A stretch of DNA of 64,000 bases from Kluyveromyces lactis (lineage: Eukaryota; Ascomycota; Saccharomycetes; Saccharomycetales; Saccharomycetaceae), in assembly GCF_000002515.2 (NCBI RefSeq), contig NC_006042.1:496001-560000 (forward strand), given 5' to 3'. Shown one piece after another: positions 25,255 to 36,355 of this stretch. The notes under the pieces were generated by a model, which saw nothing but the letters and a program-made list of their open reading frames with translations, was not told the DNA's origin and did not search any database. A program made the position numbers and the translations under genes. Within the stretch, counting starts at the first letter, position 1; the number at the start of each line of letters is the position of its first letter.

Positions 25255-26323
25255 TCTGATAAATCAAACTGAATCAAAATGAAACCCTAGGACCTGATGA
25301 ATACTTTCACTATACCTAACAGCACGCTTTTCGTGTAATAGACGAGCGTTATACCAAATTTATAAAATTTGGTCTTATAGACTTGATTTTCGCCGTCTAC
25401 TCCACTAGATTCCCTATGAGTATTTTCGTTAATAGCATATTGATTAATTGATAAGTGTATATTTAGATAACTTTATATCAGTAATTTCTCCGTCTTAGTA
25501 AACCGCTTGTATCAGCGTATTTTTCGGCCCCCGAAAATTAAATTTCTGGGGTCCGAATAAATCTGTCTCAATTGGTTCCGACAGGAATGCACCCTTCTTC
25601 ACCAGAAACGCTGCGTGGTACTGGATTGTGAAGGAATCGATCCCACGTCGACTTAATCACTACATTGCCTCCATCCAAAAGACGGGGTATCCTCTCTGTT
25701 TCAATTGAATAATGCACCTTTCTTACGCAGTGTCAGTTAACATCTGTTCCTTCTTTTATGATTCGCAATTGCAACACGCGCATGCATACTTCACCATTGG
25801 CACATGACGAGCAGTATTATTTAAATACACAACTATTTCAACTAAATTTTGATTCATTCGTTGCCATATCAAAAATATCAAGTTTGTTTTCCCTTATCCA
25901 TAGATCATATCTAACAGAAACAAGGTTCATCTTTCACACTTCTTACATAGATACAACGGAGTACAATTCAGTAAAAATTACTGAACGCCATTATTTCAAG
26001 AATTGACTGCATCATTACTAGTCTGAGTAACATCACATATAGAAATCTTCAACACCTTTTTTTGTAGGTTTATCCTAAATCCCTTCCTCTATTTGTCTCA
26101 TACTCTGGCCAAATTTTTTTCCCTTCGTTCCTACCTTACTTTCAAGAAGCTAATATTAGGTATTGGTATTTCGGAACAAAATAGATTAAAGATCTACAAG
26201 ATATACAGCCATTGGTTGAAGTTAACGAGGGGTATTCTGCCAACAACGTAATTGAATTATCACCACTGAGTGACTCTACCGATAGTGTACCATATAACGA
26301 CTTTTTGGAAAGAGGATTGTAAC
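25255..26323. other. Divergent UFD2/RBS1 promoter region
   Basis: A 1.07-kb spacer. A GC-richer patch near 25525-25560 has inverted CGGCCCCCGAAAA and GGGGTCCGAA elements of unknown meaning. No gene or RNA is recognised. Confidence 0.4.
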
Positions 26324-27601
26324 ATGGAAGAGCTTAAAGTTACGCCGGCATTGCTGATAGCGTTGTTTCAAAAACCTCAGGATCGAGTGTTTTTGATTGA
26401 TCTGGAGAATAGCGTTCTAGATTTTGTTGAATCCTCAGCTTATACTTATCAATTGAAACCAATGAACTCTTATTATAGATTACTGTCGCATCAAGTAGCA
26501 GAATACCATGGTTTGCAACATACAGTTTCGAAGGACAATGATAAATGTGTGATCGTCTATAAACAGAATGACTATGAACCAAATGCAAATCTGATCCTTC
26601 TCCAGGAATTGGAACCACAGGTCATGTACCAGTTTCCACCAGAGTATTACGCCCTTGCTTCGATGGCAGCAGCTAATAATCAGCAACAATTGATACACAA
26701 GACAATAAGACAAAAGCCAAGACAGAGTAGTCAGCATCATACGCCAGTGTCAGCTCCTGAACACGTATCGGATAATCAAACAACCAGAGACAATGCACAG
26801 GTTACTGATGATAAAAGTGCTGAAGGGGTTTCACCTGCAGCAGCAGCTCTTCGTATGTCTATCAAGAAAAAAGTGAAGATACTTAAACGGGAGGTGGAAA
26901 CAGATAGCGGACAATCGAGGGATTTAAGCCACGAAGCAACTACTTCAACATCAATAGAAAACACTTTGGAAGAAGAAAAGGGTGCAGGGTCAAATAAAGA
27001 TTCGACGGTCATAGATTTAGAGGAACAGAGAAGAATAAAAGAACAACAGTATAATGAAGAAAAAGAGAAGATCTTCTCTGGTTCTCCATCGTCCCTCACC
27101 CCAGTTTCCACCCCACCTGCGACACCTGTAACACTGAATTCTGCAAGTGGATCGAATGGGGAAGCAGATGATTCTCCTCAGCCTCATCAGTTCGAGACTT
27201 CCAGATTTAATCTAAACCATCAAAACGAAATGAAATATATGAAGAAAACACAATACCAGCATAACAACAAGAGACAGAACTCACACAATAACAGGTATAA
27301 CAAGCCATTGAATAGACAGCCTGTTATGCATCCATATTATGGAGTGCCACCTCCGATGGCACCAATGAGACCAGATTCTATTCCGTTCGGATATCAGATG
27401 GTAGCGCCAATGGAGTATATGTACTACCCTATAGGAGCTCCAATGACTAACAATCGAATGATGATACCAGGACAACCAATGTATGCCATGCCACCACCAG
27501 TATTTCAACCTTATGAGAAAAAGAACAGTGGTAAAAATGACTCTAATGGATACAAAAAGAATGGAAAACCCATAAATGAAGCACGTCATTTTCGTTGCTG
27601 A
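26324..27601 (+). CDS. RBS1: R3H-SUZ domain RNA-binding protein, Rbs1-like
   Basis: The ATG at 26324 gives 425 residues; in-frame sequence further upstream lacks an ATG. Residues about 20-80 form an R3H domain, with the YRLLSHQVAEYHGL signature for single-stranded nucleic acid binding. A SUZ-like charged segment (LEEQRRIKEQQYNEEKEKIF) lies near residues 225-250. The C-terminal half is Asn/Gln, Met and Pro rich with PPPMAPMRPD-type repeats. S. cerevisiae Rbs1 (YDL189W, 457 residues) suppresses Pol III assembly defects and lies in the same place between UFD2 and PPH22. Name is from synteny and domains. Confidence 0.88.
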   Translation: MEELKVTPALLIALFQKPQDRVFLIDLENSVLDFVESSAYTYQLKPMNSYYRLLSHQVAEYHGLQHTVSKDNDKCVIVYKQNDYEPNANLILLQELEPQVMYQFPPEYYALASMAAANNQQQLIHKTIRQKPRQSSQHHTPVSAPEHVSDNQTTRDNAQVTDDKSAEGVSPAAAALRMSIKKKVKILKREVETDSGQSRDLSHEATTSTSIENTLEEEKGAGSNKDSTVIDLEEQRRIKEQQYNEEKEKIFSGSPSSLTPVSTPPATPVTLNSASGSNGEADDSPQPHQFETSRFNLNHQNEMKYMKKTQYQHNNKRQNSHNNRYNKPLNRQPVMHPYYGVPPPMAPMRPDSIPFGYQMVAPMEYMYYPIGAPMTNNRMMIPGQPMYAMPPPVFQPYEKKNSGKNDSNGYKKNGKPINEARHFRC

Positions 27602-27844
27602 AGCAAATAAAAGTTAGATCTAATCATAGACGTATATAATGCGATTACAAACATAATGGTTTTTACTTGTTCATATTGAAATGTTTCAGCTTTTAGAGAA
27701 CGCCAGCTACGTTGTTCAGAAGATGGGCCCGGGCAATGACTAGCCTGGACATGAACATTACTTCGTCACTAAAGATTCATCCACAATCAATGTCTGATCA
27801 ATGGCGAAAATATTGTCACAGCTTAGAGTATGTATCATAAATCA

Positions 27845-28444
27845 TCACCTTTTCACAATTTCAACACCCCAATTCAAAGTCAAATGGTTGTTCTTATCAT
27901 CATCTATGAACTTTGAGACTGCAGAATAATTCCCGCGAACAAGGAAACCACTTGGCGCTTCAGATTCAGGCAATTCCACCTCATAAAATGGGTTCTTTGT
28001 GGTATTTGGAGCATACGAACCCAAGTGGTCATCAATCTTATCAACTGCAATGCCTGCCTTTTTGGTGTATTGCACGTATCTTAAGCCAGTAATAATTTCG
28101 TGTTGAACCTTGAAAGTGATCTTCAAATGGTAAATAGATTTTTCTTTGATCTTGTATCTCTTTGAGGCCAGGTCTTTCAAAGTCTTCTCGTTTGTCAAAT
28201 CAAACGTAATTGGCGCTGGTTCTGTGTCAACGATCAACTGAATCTTCTGGATCACCACACGACGTTCATCCCCAGGATGTTCCAATGGTAAAACATCACC
28301 TCCCAATCCTAAAGAATCTTTCCATTTTCTTAACGCCTCATCATCAGCATCTAAGTTTTTGTATTCTTCTACAGTCTTCTTCTCCCCGACTTTGTATGTA
28401 TCGTTTTCTTCATCGAATTGTTTAAACTCCTCTTCTTCAGACAT
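27845..28444 (-). CDS. RDI1: Rho GDP-dissociation inhibitor
   Basis: This 199-residue protein (S. cerevisiae Rdi1, YDL135C, 202) extracts prenylated Cdc42 and Rho1 from membranes. The acidic N-terminal arm (about 1-60) contains the regulatory helices, and the immunoglobulin-like beta-sandwich (65-199) holds the geranylgeranyl pocket, with YHLKITFKVQHEIITGLRYVQ and NPFYEVELPE. Start is the first ATG. Confidence 0.97.
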   Translation of the reverse strand: MSEEEEFKQFDEENDTYKVGEKKTVEEYKNLDADDEALRKWKDSLGLGGDVLPLEHPGDERRVVIQKIQLIVDTEPAPITFDLTNEKTLKDLASKRYKIKEKSIYHLKITFKVQHEIITGLRYVQYTKKAGIAVDKIDDHLGSYAPNTTKNPFYEVELPESEAPSGFLVRGNYSAVSKFIDDDKNNHLTLNWGVEIVKR

Positions 28445-28978
28445 GGCTAGAAACGGTCACGGCAACTCACGAATGATATCACTGAGAGTGGATCCAATGT
28501 TTGATTAAAAAGATTTAAAGTATAAAGCGAGAACTTTAATGGCGTTGGATCAACTCTAACGCCCAAGCTATCAAATTGCCAATATTTTGCATGTGTTCTT
28601 ACACAGTGTCAAAGTCCGCTCGAGATCTGATGTCGTTAGTTAAGAAACCTCAAATAGTTGCACTTCGAGACTCGACACGCATCAGTGAAAAGAACGAAGT
28701 AAAAATAGGAAAACCATTGACAGCACGTGACTTGAAAATCACGGGGATCTCCGCACGTCTAATCACTTCACACTCGCCCTTAATGATACATGGAAATCCT
28801 ATCACAATTCACATCACAACTGATCAAACACAGTATATATATATATAGATATATTAATAAAGAAACATGTTTGTATGCTAGTTCATTCGACAGCTTTATC
28901 CTGACATTTCCGATTACGTGAAGAGCCTAATCGAATAAACTGGTTTCAACGAAGAGCGTATCAACGTTACCTGCAAAT
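28445..28978. other. Divergent promoter region between RDI1 and the OHCU decarboxylase gene
   Basis: 534 bp. It contains a GCACGTGACTT E-box near 28725-28735 and an AT microsatellite near 28835-28848. A nearby purine-catabolism regulator site was looked for (GATA-type motifs), but nothing is distinctive. Confidence 0.4.
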
Positions 28979-29563
28979 ATGACAAGATTGCCCAGTATCG
29001 ATGAATTCAAAAGCTCATCACTTAATGAACAAATTGATATTCTAGACGTATTGTTTGAACACAGTGATTCTTTAGTATGGTTCACTCTCCAAAATTCTCG
29101 ATTCATGGCTAGTGGATGGAATTCTTACGTGGAACTCGTCAACGCCATTAAGGATAAATTATTGAAAGTGTGCGACGATACAGAGGCAGAAGGAATTAGC
29201 AGCCGTGGTGTAGATCATCTGGCTAACATAGTGGGTGCTCATCCAAGACTCGGAGATTCAAAACAGAAACTGTCTGTCCATTCCATGAAAGAGCAAGCCA
29301 ACTTAACTGGTAGCACAGTCGATTCTTTAGAAATTTTGACATGGTTAAAGACTTTGAATGACAAGTACGAAAAGAAATATGAGGGGTTGAAGTTTGTAGT
29401 CTTTGTAAATGGCAGATCTTACGATAGAATTAGTAAACTGATGGAGCAAAGAATCAATTCCAATAATACGTGGTTCGAAGAGTGTAGGATAGCCATCAAC
29501 GAGATGACAGATATCGCCATTGACAGACTTAACAAATGCAGTGAAATTAAGGGCAAGATATAA
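28979..29563 (+). CDS. OHCU decarboxylase (2-oxo-4-hydroxy-4-carboxy-5-ureidoimidazoline decarboxylase)
   Basis: This 194-residue protein matches the OHCU decarboxylase family that performs the last step of urate oxidation, turning OHCU into S-allantoin. Signature elements are visible: a FMASGWNSY helix near 42-50, the catalytic-histidine motif HPRLG at 88-92, the SMKEQ segment at 102-106 with the conserved glutamate, and F-V-NGRS at 142-147 close to the substrate-binding basic residue. No clear C-terminal peroxisome signal is seen (ends KGKI). It lies between RDI1 and a PP2A gene, which are adjacent in S. cerevisiae. S. cerevisiae has no such gene because its pathway starts from allantoin. 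No urate oxidase is visible in this window. Family call is confident; physiological use is inferred. Confidence 0.87.
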   Translation: MTRLPSIDEFKSSSLNEQIDILDVLFEHSDSLVWFTLQNSRFMASGWNSYVELVNAIKDKLLKVCDDTEAEGISSRGVDHLANIVGAHPRLGDSKQKLSVHSMKEQANLTGSTVDSLEILTWLKTLNDKYEKKYEGLKFVVFVNGRSYDRISKLMEQRINSNNTWFEECRIAINEMTDIAIDRLNKCSEIKGKI

Positions 29564-29922
29564 TATTCCAAAAACGAAAGGTAAATAATAACACTTGAAG
29601 CAACTATAGTTTTTCTGATTCATTGCGAGGGCAGCGTTACATTCTCCAAATATATCATACTTGCCATGATATATATAAACATTTTGTGCCTTCTGATCGA
29701 AAAAAACCCGAATCGATGTAATTAATAGTATTGATGATATATATTTATTATAACAGACGTTATGTATTCAGTGATACCACATTACGAGCATTTAGATCAT
29801 GTCTCCGTGTACGTTCCAAAAAATGATATTGCTAGTGAGGAACATAGGCGGGATGGCAACATTTCGTAGAATACCTATAACCTATGAAACAATCTTTTCC
29901 TGATAGATAAGATCCCAGTGAA
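29564..29922. other. Convergent intergenic region
   Basis: 359 bp of AT-rich 3' flanks between the OHCU decarboxylase and PP2A genes; nothing else seen. Confidence 0.4.
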
Positions 29923-31005
29923 TTACAAGAAATAATCCGGAGTCTTTCTACTTACGGTTGGTTCACCGGGTCTTACGGATGGATTATACTGTAAGAACTG
30001 TCTATTCATCGTATCGTCAACTTCCATGATTGCTGCTTGATTACCACATCTATAACAGTAGTTTGGAGCGCTGAATATGGTAACAACACTTTGTTGATGA
30101 GACCAAGCATATCCTTCCATAACCAATTGATGTGCTCTCGCAATCAATGAGAGATCGTTTGTATGATTGAATTGCTCACTAATGTCTTGACCAAACGTGA
30201 AACCTGCACCTCTTGGACTTATACCCCAGCCACCTCTATCATCCGGGTCTGACCATAATAGATCACACATTGGACCTTCATGAGGAACCTCTTGTATTCT
30301 ATTTAGTTCTCTGACTTGATCAACCGTTTCGATCATTGGTGAAAGGCCACCATGTAGACAGAAGATCTTGTTATCCACTAGTGCGGTAATTGGGAAATAA
30401 TCAAACAAATCAGTAAACATTTTCCAAACGTTAGCGCTACCGTATTTCCTTAGACACTCATCATAAAACCCGTACACTTGTGTAATCTGCCTAGACTCAT
30501 GATTACCTCTTAGAATTGTAATTCTGCTTGGGTAACGGACTTTTAGTGCAACCAAATATGAAACAGTCTCTACAGAATAATAACCTCTATCGACATAATC
30601 ACCCATGAACAAGTAATTTGTATCGGGACAAGGTCCACCGATCTTGAATAATTCTATCAAATCGTGGAATTGTCCATGAACGTCACCACATATCGTCACG
30701 GGGACGGACACAGGTTGAACGTTGTCCTCAAATTGAAGCACATCAACCGCCATCTTACACAACTTGGCAACATCTTCCTCCGACAAACATTGACATTGAC
30801 TCAACTTTTCTAACCATGCATCCAATTGACCGATACTAGACCCAGTCAGTTCCACGGGTTTCGTAGCCTTATTGTCAGCTATTCCTGACGTACCTGGAGA
30901 CGAACTCGCCAATCCGTTATCAAAACCTGGAGCTTCTTCGTCTAAAGTTGAATCCAGTTGATCTTCTACTGCGTCATGCATAGGCACATCAGTATCAACA
31001 TCCAT
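29923..31005 (-). CDS. PPH21/PPH22: Protein phosphatase 2A catalytic subunit
   Basis: This 360-residue PP2A catalytic subunit has the metal-binding motifs GDVHGQ, GDYVDRG and RGNHESR, and the PP2A-specific C-terminus TPDYFL whose last leucine is carboxymethylated and tyrosine phosphorylated in the family. An acidic, low-complexity N-terminal extension of about 55 residues precedes the core, as in S. cerevisiae Pph21 (369) and Pph22 (377). It pairs with Tpd3 and Cdc55 or Rts1. Position beside RDI1 (YDL135C/YDL134C) and near RBS1 (YDL189W/YDL188C) identifies it as the single ancestor of both paralogues. Confidence 0.97.
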   Translation of the reverse strand: MDVDTDVPMHDAVEDQLDSTLDEEAPGFDNGLASSSPGTSGIADNKATKPVELTGSSIGQLDAWLEKLSQCQCLSEEDVAKLCKMAVDVLQFEDNVQPVSVPVTICGDVHGQFHDLIELFKIGGPCPDTNYLFMGDYVDRGYYSVETVSYLVALKVRYPSRITILRGNHESRQITQVYGFYDECLRKYGSANVWKMFTDLFDYFPITALVDNKIFCLHGGLSPMIETVDQVRELNRIQEVPHEGPMCDLLWSDPDDRGGWGISPRGAGFTFGQDISEQFNHTNDLSLIARAHQLVMEGYAWSHQQSVVTIFSAPNYCYRCGNQAAIMEVDDTMNRQFLQYNPSVRPGEPTVSRKTPDYFL

Positions 31006-31892
31006 TATGTAATGCAGTAATGTTTTGAATGTGTTAACCCAACTCTTTTATTCTAGCCGCTGGTATATTAGTAACAAATAAGGGTTTACTCCAGTCTATA
31101 TGCACGCTTTGTCAAACGCCTTTGCCAAACACTTCCAAATGGTCCGTTCTTTCTTCAATTATTATTTATAACCTTCTTTTCCTAATTTCTCAAAATATTG
31201 GGAGAAAGAAAGTAGGGAAAAAAAATTAAATCAACAGAGAACAACAACGCACTCACAGAGGACGACGTTGTATTAGATAGGACACAACTGAGTTCAAATT
31301 GTTCCGGCTCAAAAAATCACTTGGCCTCAGAAGTGGTTGATATAAATGAAAGTTTAGTGAGATTCTACCGTTAACTGAACCTGGTATCGCTAACAATTTC
31401 GTAAAGAGTACGTATACTTTGTATATACTTTTTTCTTCCTATCTTTCTTCCTTTTTTGTATGGCATTTTTTTTGCTCTTCCATACTGTGTAGGGAAGATC
31501 GGAACACAGATAGTTACAGAACGGGAGATCTGGCGAGAGGGCGATACTTCCATATTACTTAAGCGGCCAATTTTAGGGTCTCAAAGACAAGAGCATCACG
31601 CACGACTGTATCAGTTGAAAGTAAGCTGTCTGAAAACATCATTGTTTTACTTTTACTTCCACAGGGAAGGCTGGGTTCCCTTTGTAGTATGTAATATTCT
31701 TCCGTTGAAGGCGGTAGGGTAACTATATATCAGTTCCTGTGTCACACAGATGTCAGCGATTCTTGGATTTAGATATAAACTGAACATGGCTCCTTCTGTG
31801 GATTCGAGACTGTATCATTGAAATACATTTCACTTGTTATAAGTGAACGATTACGTTCGGTGGTCTTTCAAATCCCCCAAAGGTTACAAACA
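31006..31892. other. Divergent promoter region, PP2A and YDL186W-like gene
   Basis: 887 bp with no gene recognised; short chance frames only. Confidence 0.35.
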
Positions 31893-32615
31893 ATGACGGA
31901 GACTTTAGATCTTAGCAATAGTCGGTGGGTATTCGATCAAAGCCTGTTACAAGGTGATGCGCAACATGCAGAAAAATCTCAGGGTCAAAACTTGCACCAT
32001 TCTGAAAAATCTGTTAGGGAGTTGGTTATTTCTAAACAACATACTCGTGTTTTCCCTGTGGATAACCAATTAATGGGCCGGATGGAGGATCAATTAGTTC
32101 GATGGAAACGACCAGCATCCTCGCATCTTGGCACAGTACAAGTAATCGAGGGCACTCATCCATACCAACAGGAACCTATTTCAATGTCACAAACGTGGTC
32201 CCAGATAAGAGATGCATTTTCGACAAGAATGCAGAGAAATAGTATCAATGATACACAAGAGGATGAAGAAGAAGATTTAGATGGGCTTGACTTGGGCAAT
32301 ACCGAAATTTGGAATTACAAAGACAAAGCATTTACTACTGAACGTATTGACACCTACCGTTCCAACATTATCGATGAATACAATGCAACAACGTCAATGA
32401 CTGCAAAAGCCGTACCCGTAACGTTGAAATTACCAGCAAGAACAGATGATATGACGATAAATAGTCAGTACACGTATCACTACCCAATTCCACAGTACTA
32501 CCTACCACATTCACAACAACAGCAAAACAACAACAATGTAACAAACTCTAGACAAATGACGCAGGCTTCTCAAGATGCATCCTTCTCTTGCTCCAGTTGG
32601 TTATGTTTTACTTGA
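31893..32615 (+). CDS. Uncharacterised protein, YDL186W-like by position
   Basis: The ATG at 31893 gives 240 residues; upstream in-frame sequence lacks an ATG. I do not recognise a domain. Visible features are an acidic run DEEEDLDGLDLG near residues 130-145, a tyrosine/glutamine/asparagine-rich tail with a polyglutamine-polyasparagine patch, and a cysteine-containing end (CSSWLCFT). No membrane segment or signal peptide is evident. It lies between the PP2A gene and VMA1, where S. cerevisiae has the uncharacterised YDL186W, so orthology is suggested by position alone. Coding bias is moderate and the frame is clean, so I think it is a real gene. Confidence 0.65.
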   Translation: MTETLDLSNSRWVFDQSLLQGDAQHAEKSQGQNLHHSEKSVRELVISKQHTRVFPVDNQLMGRMEDQLVRWKRPASSHLGTVQVIEGTHPYQQEPISMSQTWSQIRDAFSTRMQRNSINDTQEDEEEDLDGLDLGNTEIWNYKDKAFTTERIDTYRSNIIDEYNATTSMTAKAVPVTLKLPARTDDMTINSQYTYHYPIPQYYLPHSQQQQNNNNVTNSRQMTQASQDASFSCSSWLCFT

Positions 32616-33271
32616 GTGAGATTCGTATAAAACTGACGCGCGTCAAAAAAAAAGACGAACCATGTGATTAACTTTCATAGACAATGAAACAGTTTAGAAA
32701 ACTGGAAAAAAACGCAAGATTAAAAAGTTCAAAGGAATTTAGGCTAATATTTATAATCAGTAAGTATCGATCTCAGGCACCTTTAAATACAATTGGTAAC
32801 AGATGGCGATTAATACTAAAAAGATCAAACGGTTCATATTCTTTCACCTTGTTGTATTTCAATTTTTCATCGTTGACTTTTCAAATTCTGAAAAGTTACC
32901 CTGATAGAATTGATAAGGGGCAAACTGTGCTGATAACACTAGTATGAAAAAAGATTGAAATTAAGAATTTGAACTTAAAAGGAAACCATTATATGAATGA
33001 GCGCGTGGTTTGAGTATTGAAATAAATCCTGTAGAACAACGTTCATTAACTAGTTCATCGATACTGACCTTAAGATAATAATATCCTCGGAACAATTGAC
33101 ATTGAGATTTGTACCTAACATTACGTGGGTATCTTCCTCTATTATTTTTCTTTCTTTCTTTCTTACAGTTAATAACGTTTTCAATTAAGAGTAATTGATT
33201 GATTGGTTGATTAATTAGCTAATTTAAAGAAGTTATTAGGGCGTGCAAGTTTAGAACTACAGATATCAAAA
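32616..33271. other. Intergenic, VMA1 promoter
   Basis: 656 bp, AT-rich. A GTTACCC Reb1-like core lies near 32895. The 87-codon frame at 32684-32947 has no family likeness or codon bias and is treated as chance. Confidence 0.4.
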
Positions 33272-36200
33272 ATGGCAGGTGCATTGGAAAACGCACGTAA
33301 GGAATTGAAAAGAGTAACCCTTGAAGACCATGAGGAGAGTGAATATGGTGCTATTTACTCTGTTTCTGGTCCTGTGGTGATTGCAGAAAACATGATTGGA
33401 TGTGCCATGTACGAATTGGTTAAAGTTGGTCATGACAACTTGGTGGGTGAAGTCATTCGTATTGATGGTGAAAAGGCTACAATCCAAGTGTATGAAGAAA
33501 CTACAGGTGTTACTGTTGGTGACCCTGTTTTAAGAACTGGTAAACCATTATCTGTCGAATTGGGTCCAGGTTTGATGGAGACAATTTATGATGGTATTCA
33601 AAGACCATTGAAGGCCATTAAGGATATCTCTCAATCTATCTATATTCCAAGAGGTATTGATGCTCCAGCTTTGAGTAGAACTATCAAATGGCAATTTACT
33701 CCTGGCAAGTTCAAAGTAGGCGACCATATCTCAGGTGGTGATATTTTCGGTTCCATTTTCGAAAACTCTCTTTTGGATGACCACAAGATCTTGTTGCCAC
33801 CAAGAGCAAGAGGTACTGTTACATGGATTGCTTCCGCTGGTGAATACACCGTTGATGAAAAGATTCTAGAATTGGAATTTGACGGTGTCAAATACGATTA
33901 CTCCATGTATCACACATGGCCAGTGCGTGTTCCAAGACCTGTCACCGAAAAGCTCTCTGCTGACTATCCTTTACTCACCGGTCAAAGAGTCTTGGACTCT
34001 TTGTTCCCATGTGTTCAAGGTGGTACCACCTGTATTCCAGGTGCTTTTGGTTGTGGTAAGACTGTTATTTCTCAATCATTGTCTAAGTACTCCAACTCTG
34101 ATGCAATCATTTACGTTGGTTGTTTCTCTAAGGGCACTGAAGTAATGATGGGTGACGGTAAGGATGAATTGATAGAGAACATTCAGGTAGGCGATGAAGT
34201 AATGGGTAGAGATGGACTTCCAAGACAAGTTGTTGGCTTACCAAGAGGTCATGATGACATGTACCAAGTTACCGAAAAATCAGAGGACAATGAAACCGCC
34301 AAGATTAGTTTCCAATGTAACAGCTCACACAAGCTAGTTCTTGTCACTCCACAAGATATAAGACTAACAGAGTCTAAGGAAAAGGTTACCGTTGCATTCA
34401 ACAGATTGGCAGACATTTCAGTGGGAAATGGTACTGAATCACGCACTGTTAGACTAGTTGAAAGAGCTGAAAAATCTTTTGCTAATGCTGAAAGTAATCA
34501 AGCTATCATAAATGCTGCTGAATTTGTCACTACTATTGACACGACATCCATTGAATGGACTTTGGAGGCCAGGGATATGTTGTTGGTAGACTCTTCCATC
34601 CGTGAAGTAACTCAACAGTTGATAAACCCTGTGTTGTTGGAGAAGGAACACTTAGCAGGCGTCTTAAAATCAAACGATTTCCAATCTTCTTTGGCTCCAC
34701 AATTTTCGTATCTGTTGGGTGCTTTCGTTGGCTCCTCCGGTAAGGACAACTCAGAATATCTTCAACAACTGTCTGCTCAATTCGATAAAAAGATTGTTGC
34801 CGAAAAGTCTATCGATGTGCAATCTAATGGGAAGACCGTTGGCACTGCTAGCATTGTTATTTCTCAAGAGCCAGTTCAAGAAAATAAACGCAGAAAGGTC
34901 GCTCAAGTCAGTCTTGTCTCCAAGATCGTTCAAGAATCTTTCTCTAGCGGCATCCCATCGTTCATGATGTCCGAAAACATCAATGTTCGTGAAAGTTTCT
35001 TGGCAGGTATTGTAGACTCTCAAAACCAAAAGCTAGATGACACAGTCGCTCTAAAAACACTATCAGTCAAGACACATGACGGTATTGCGAGATTGGCGCG
35101 TTCTTTAGGTATCCGCGTTTCCGGTAAGAAACAAAACCAAGAATACACATTGACTCTTTCAGGTGATGCTTTGAAGAGTGTTTCAAATTGGACCTCCACT
35201 TCGAACATCGAAAAGGTTGATGTAATTCATAAGGCTCAACCTATCTCTTTCGATTTAGAAAAAATTGAGTCTGCTGATTATTTTGGTGTCACTTTAGCTG
35301 AAGAATCAGACCACAAATTCTTACTATCAAACATGACTTTGGTTCACAACTGTGGTGAAAGAGGTAACGAAATGGCTGAAGTTTTGATGGAATTCCCTGA
35401 ATTATTCACAGAAATTAGTGGTAGAAAGGAACCTATCATGAAACGTACCACATTAGTTGCAAACACTTCTAATATGCCTGTCGCTGCTAGAGAGGCCTCC
35501 ATTTACACTGGTATTACATTGGCTGAATACTTCAGAGATCAAGGTAAGAACGTTTCTATGATTGCCGATTCGTCTTCTAGATGGGCTGAAGCTTTGAGAG
35601 AAATTTCAGGTCGTTTAGGTGAAATGCCTGCTGATCAAGGTTTCCCAGCATACTTGGGTGCTAAGTTGGCCTCCTTTTACGAAAGAGCTGGTAAGGCTGT
35701 TGCTTTAGGTTCTCCAGACCGTATTGGTTCCGTTTCTATTGTTGCCGCTGTTTCCCCAGCCGGTGGTGATTTCTCCGATCCTGTTACTACATCAACTCTT
35801 GGTATCACTCAAGTGTTTTGGGGTTTGGACAAAAAGTTGGCTCAAAGAAAGCATTTCCCATCCATCAATACTTCTGTTTCTTATTCCAAATATACAAATG
35901 TCTTGAACAAATACTACGAAAAGAACTATCCAGAATTCCCAGTGTTGAGAGATCGTATGAAGGAAATCCTTTCGAACGCTGAAGAACTTGAACAAGTTGT
36001 CCAATTGGTCGGTAAATCTGCTTTATCCGATGGTGATAAGATTACCTTAGATATTGCTTCTTTGATCAAAGAAGATTTCTTACAACAAAATGGTTACTCT
36101 ACCTACGATGCATTCTGTCCAATTTGGAAGACTTATGATATGATGAAATCATTCATCTCTTACCACGATGAAGCTCAAAAATCTGTATCAAACGGTGCTA

Positions 36201-36355
36201 ACTGGGCAAAGCTATCTGAAGCAACGCGTGATGTCAAGCATGCTGTCTCTTCATCGAAATTTTTTGAACCAAGTAGAGGTGAAGAGGAAGTTCATGCAGA
36301 ATTCGAGAAATTGTTGACCAATATTCAAGATAGATTTGCTGAATCAACCGATTGA
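33272..36355 (+). CDS. VMA1: V-ATPase catalytic subunit A precursor containing an intein
   Basis: The 1027-residue precursor has N-extein 1-283, intein 284-693 and C-extein 694-1027. The joined exteins give 617 residues, the exact length of mature S. cerevisiae Vma1. Subunit A hydrolyses ATP in the V1 sector to acidify the vacuole. The P-loop GAFGCGKT is at residues 257-264, about 20 residues before the insertion, so splicing is needed for a working nucleotide site. The insertion point (YVG before, [10 protein letters not shown] after) is the same as that of the S. cerevisiae VDE intein. Flanks are highly codon-biased; the intein less so. Identification is certain. Confidence 0.98.
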   Translation: MAGALENARKELKRVTLEDHEESEYGAIYSVSGPVVIAENMIGCAMYELVKVGHDNLVGEVIRIDGEKATIQVYEETTGVTVGDPVLRTGKPLSVELGPGLMETIYDGIQRPLKAIKDISQSIYIPRGIDAPALSRTIKWQFTPGKFKVGDHISGGDIFGSIFENSLLDDHKILLPPRARGTVTWIASAGEYTVDEKILELEFDGVKYDYSMYHTWPVRVPRPVTEKLSADYPLLTGQRVLDSLFPCVQGGTTCIPGAFGCGKTVISQSLSKYSNSDAIIYVGCFSKGTEVMMGDGKDELIENIQVGDEVMGRDGLPRQVVGLPRGHDDMYQVTEKSEDNETAKISFQCNSSHKLVLVTPQDIRLTESKEKVTVAFNRLADISVGNGTESRTVRLVERAEKSFANAESNQAIINAAEFVTTIDTTSIEWTLEARDMLLVDSSIREVTQQLINPVLLEKEHLAGVLKSNDFQSSLAPQFSYLLGAFVGSSGKDNSEYLQQLSAQFDKKIVAEKSIDVQSNGKTVGTASIVISQEPVQENKRRKVAQVSLVSKIVQESFSSGIPSFMMSENINVRESFLAGIVDSQNQKLDDTVALKTLSVKTHDGIARLARSLGIRVSGKKQNQEYTLTLSGDALKSVSNWTSTSNIEKVDVIHKAQPISFDLEKIESADYFGVTLAEESDHKFLLSNMTLVHNCGERGNEMAEVLMEFPELFTEISGRKEPIMKRTTLVANTSNMPVAAREASIYTGITLAEYFRDQGKNVSMIADSSSRWAEALREISGRLGEMPADQGFPAYLGAKLASFYERAGKAVALGSPDRIGSVSIVAAVSPAGGDFSDPVTTSTLGITQVFWGLDKKLAQRKHFPSINTSVSYSKYTNVLNKYYEKNYPEFPVLRDRMKEILSNAEELEQVVQLVGKSALSDGDKITLDIASLIKEDFLQQNGYSTYDAFCPIWKTYDMMKSFISYHDEAQKSVSNGANWAKLSEATRDVKHAVSSSKFFEPSRGEEEVHAEFEKLLTNIQDRFAESTD
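34121..35350 (+). mobile_element. VMA1 intein (VDE/PI-SceI family), splicing-type with degenerate homing endonuclease
   Basis: A 410-residue in-frame intein (S. cerevisiae VDE is 454). Splicing residues look intact: Cys1 in CFSKGTEV, block B CNSSHKL with its histidine, a block F DHKFLLSN element, and the C-terminal VHN followed by extein Cys694. The LAGLIDADG endonuclease domain is still recognisable, [10 protein letters not shown] at precursor residues 480-489 and [10 protein letters not shown] at 576-585. Serine 488 and glutamine 584 occupy the positions of the two catalytic aspartates (D218 and D326 of PI-SceI). I infer active protein splicing but no homing cleavage. Confidence 0.93.

Noticed and set aside
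26160-26190. TTTCGGAACAAAATA as a reversed centromere CDEIII
   Set aside because: The adjoining sequence enters the RBS1 coding region and is not AT-rich, and no CDEI lies nearby.
28576-28848. 90-codon frame upstream of the OHCU decarboxylase gene
   Set aside because: TTG start, no family likeness, and it runs into an AT microsatellite in the promoter.
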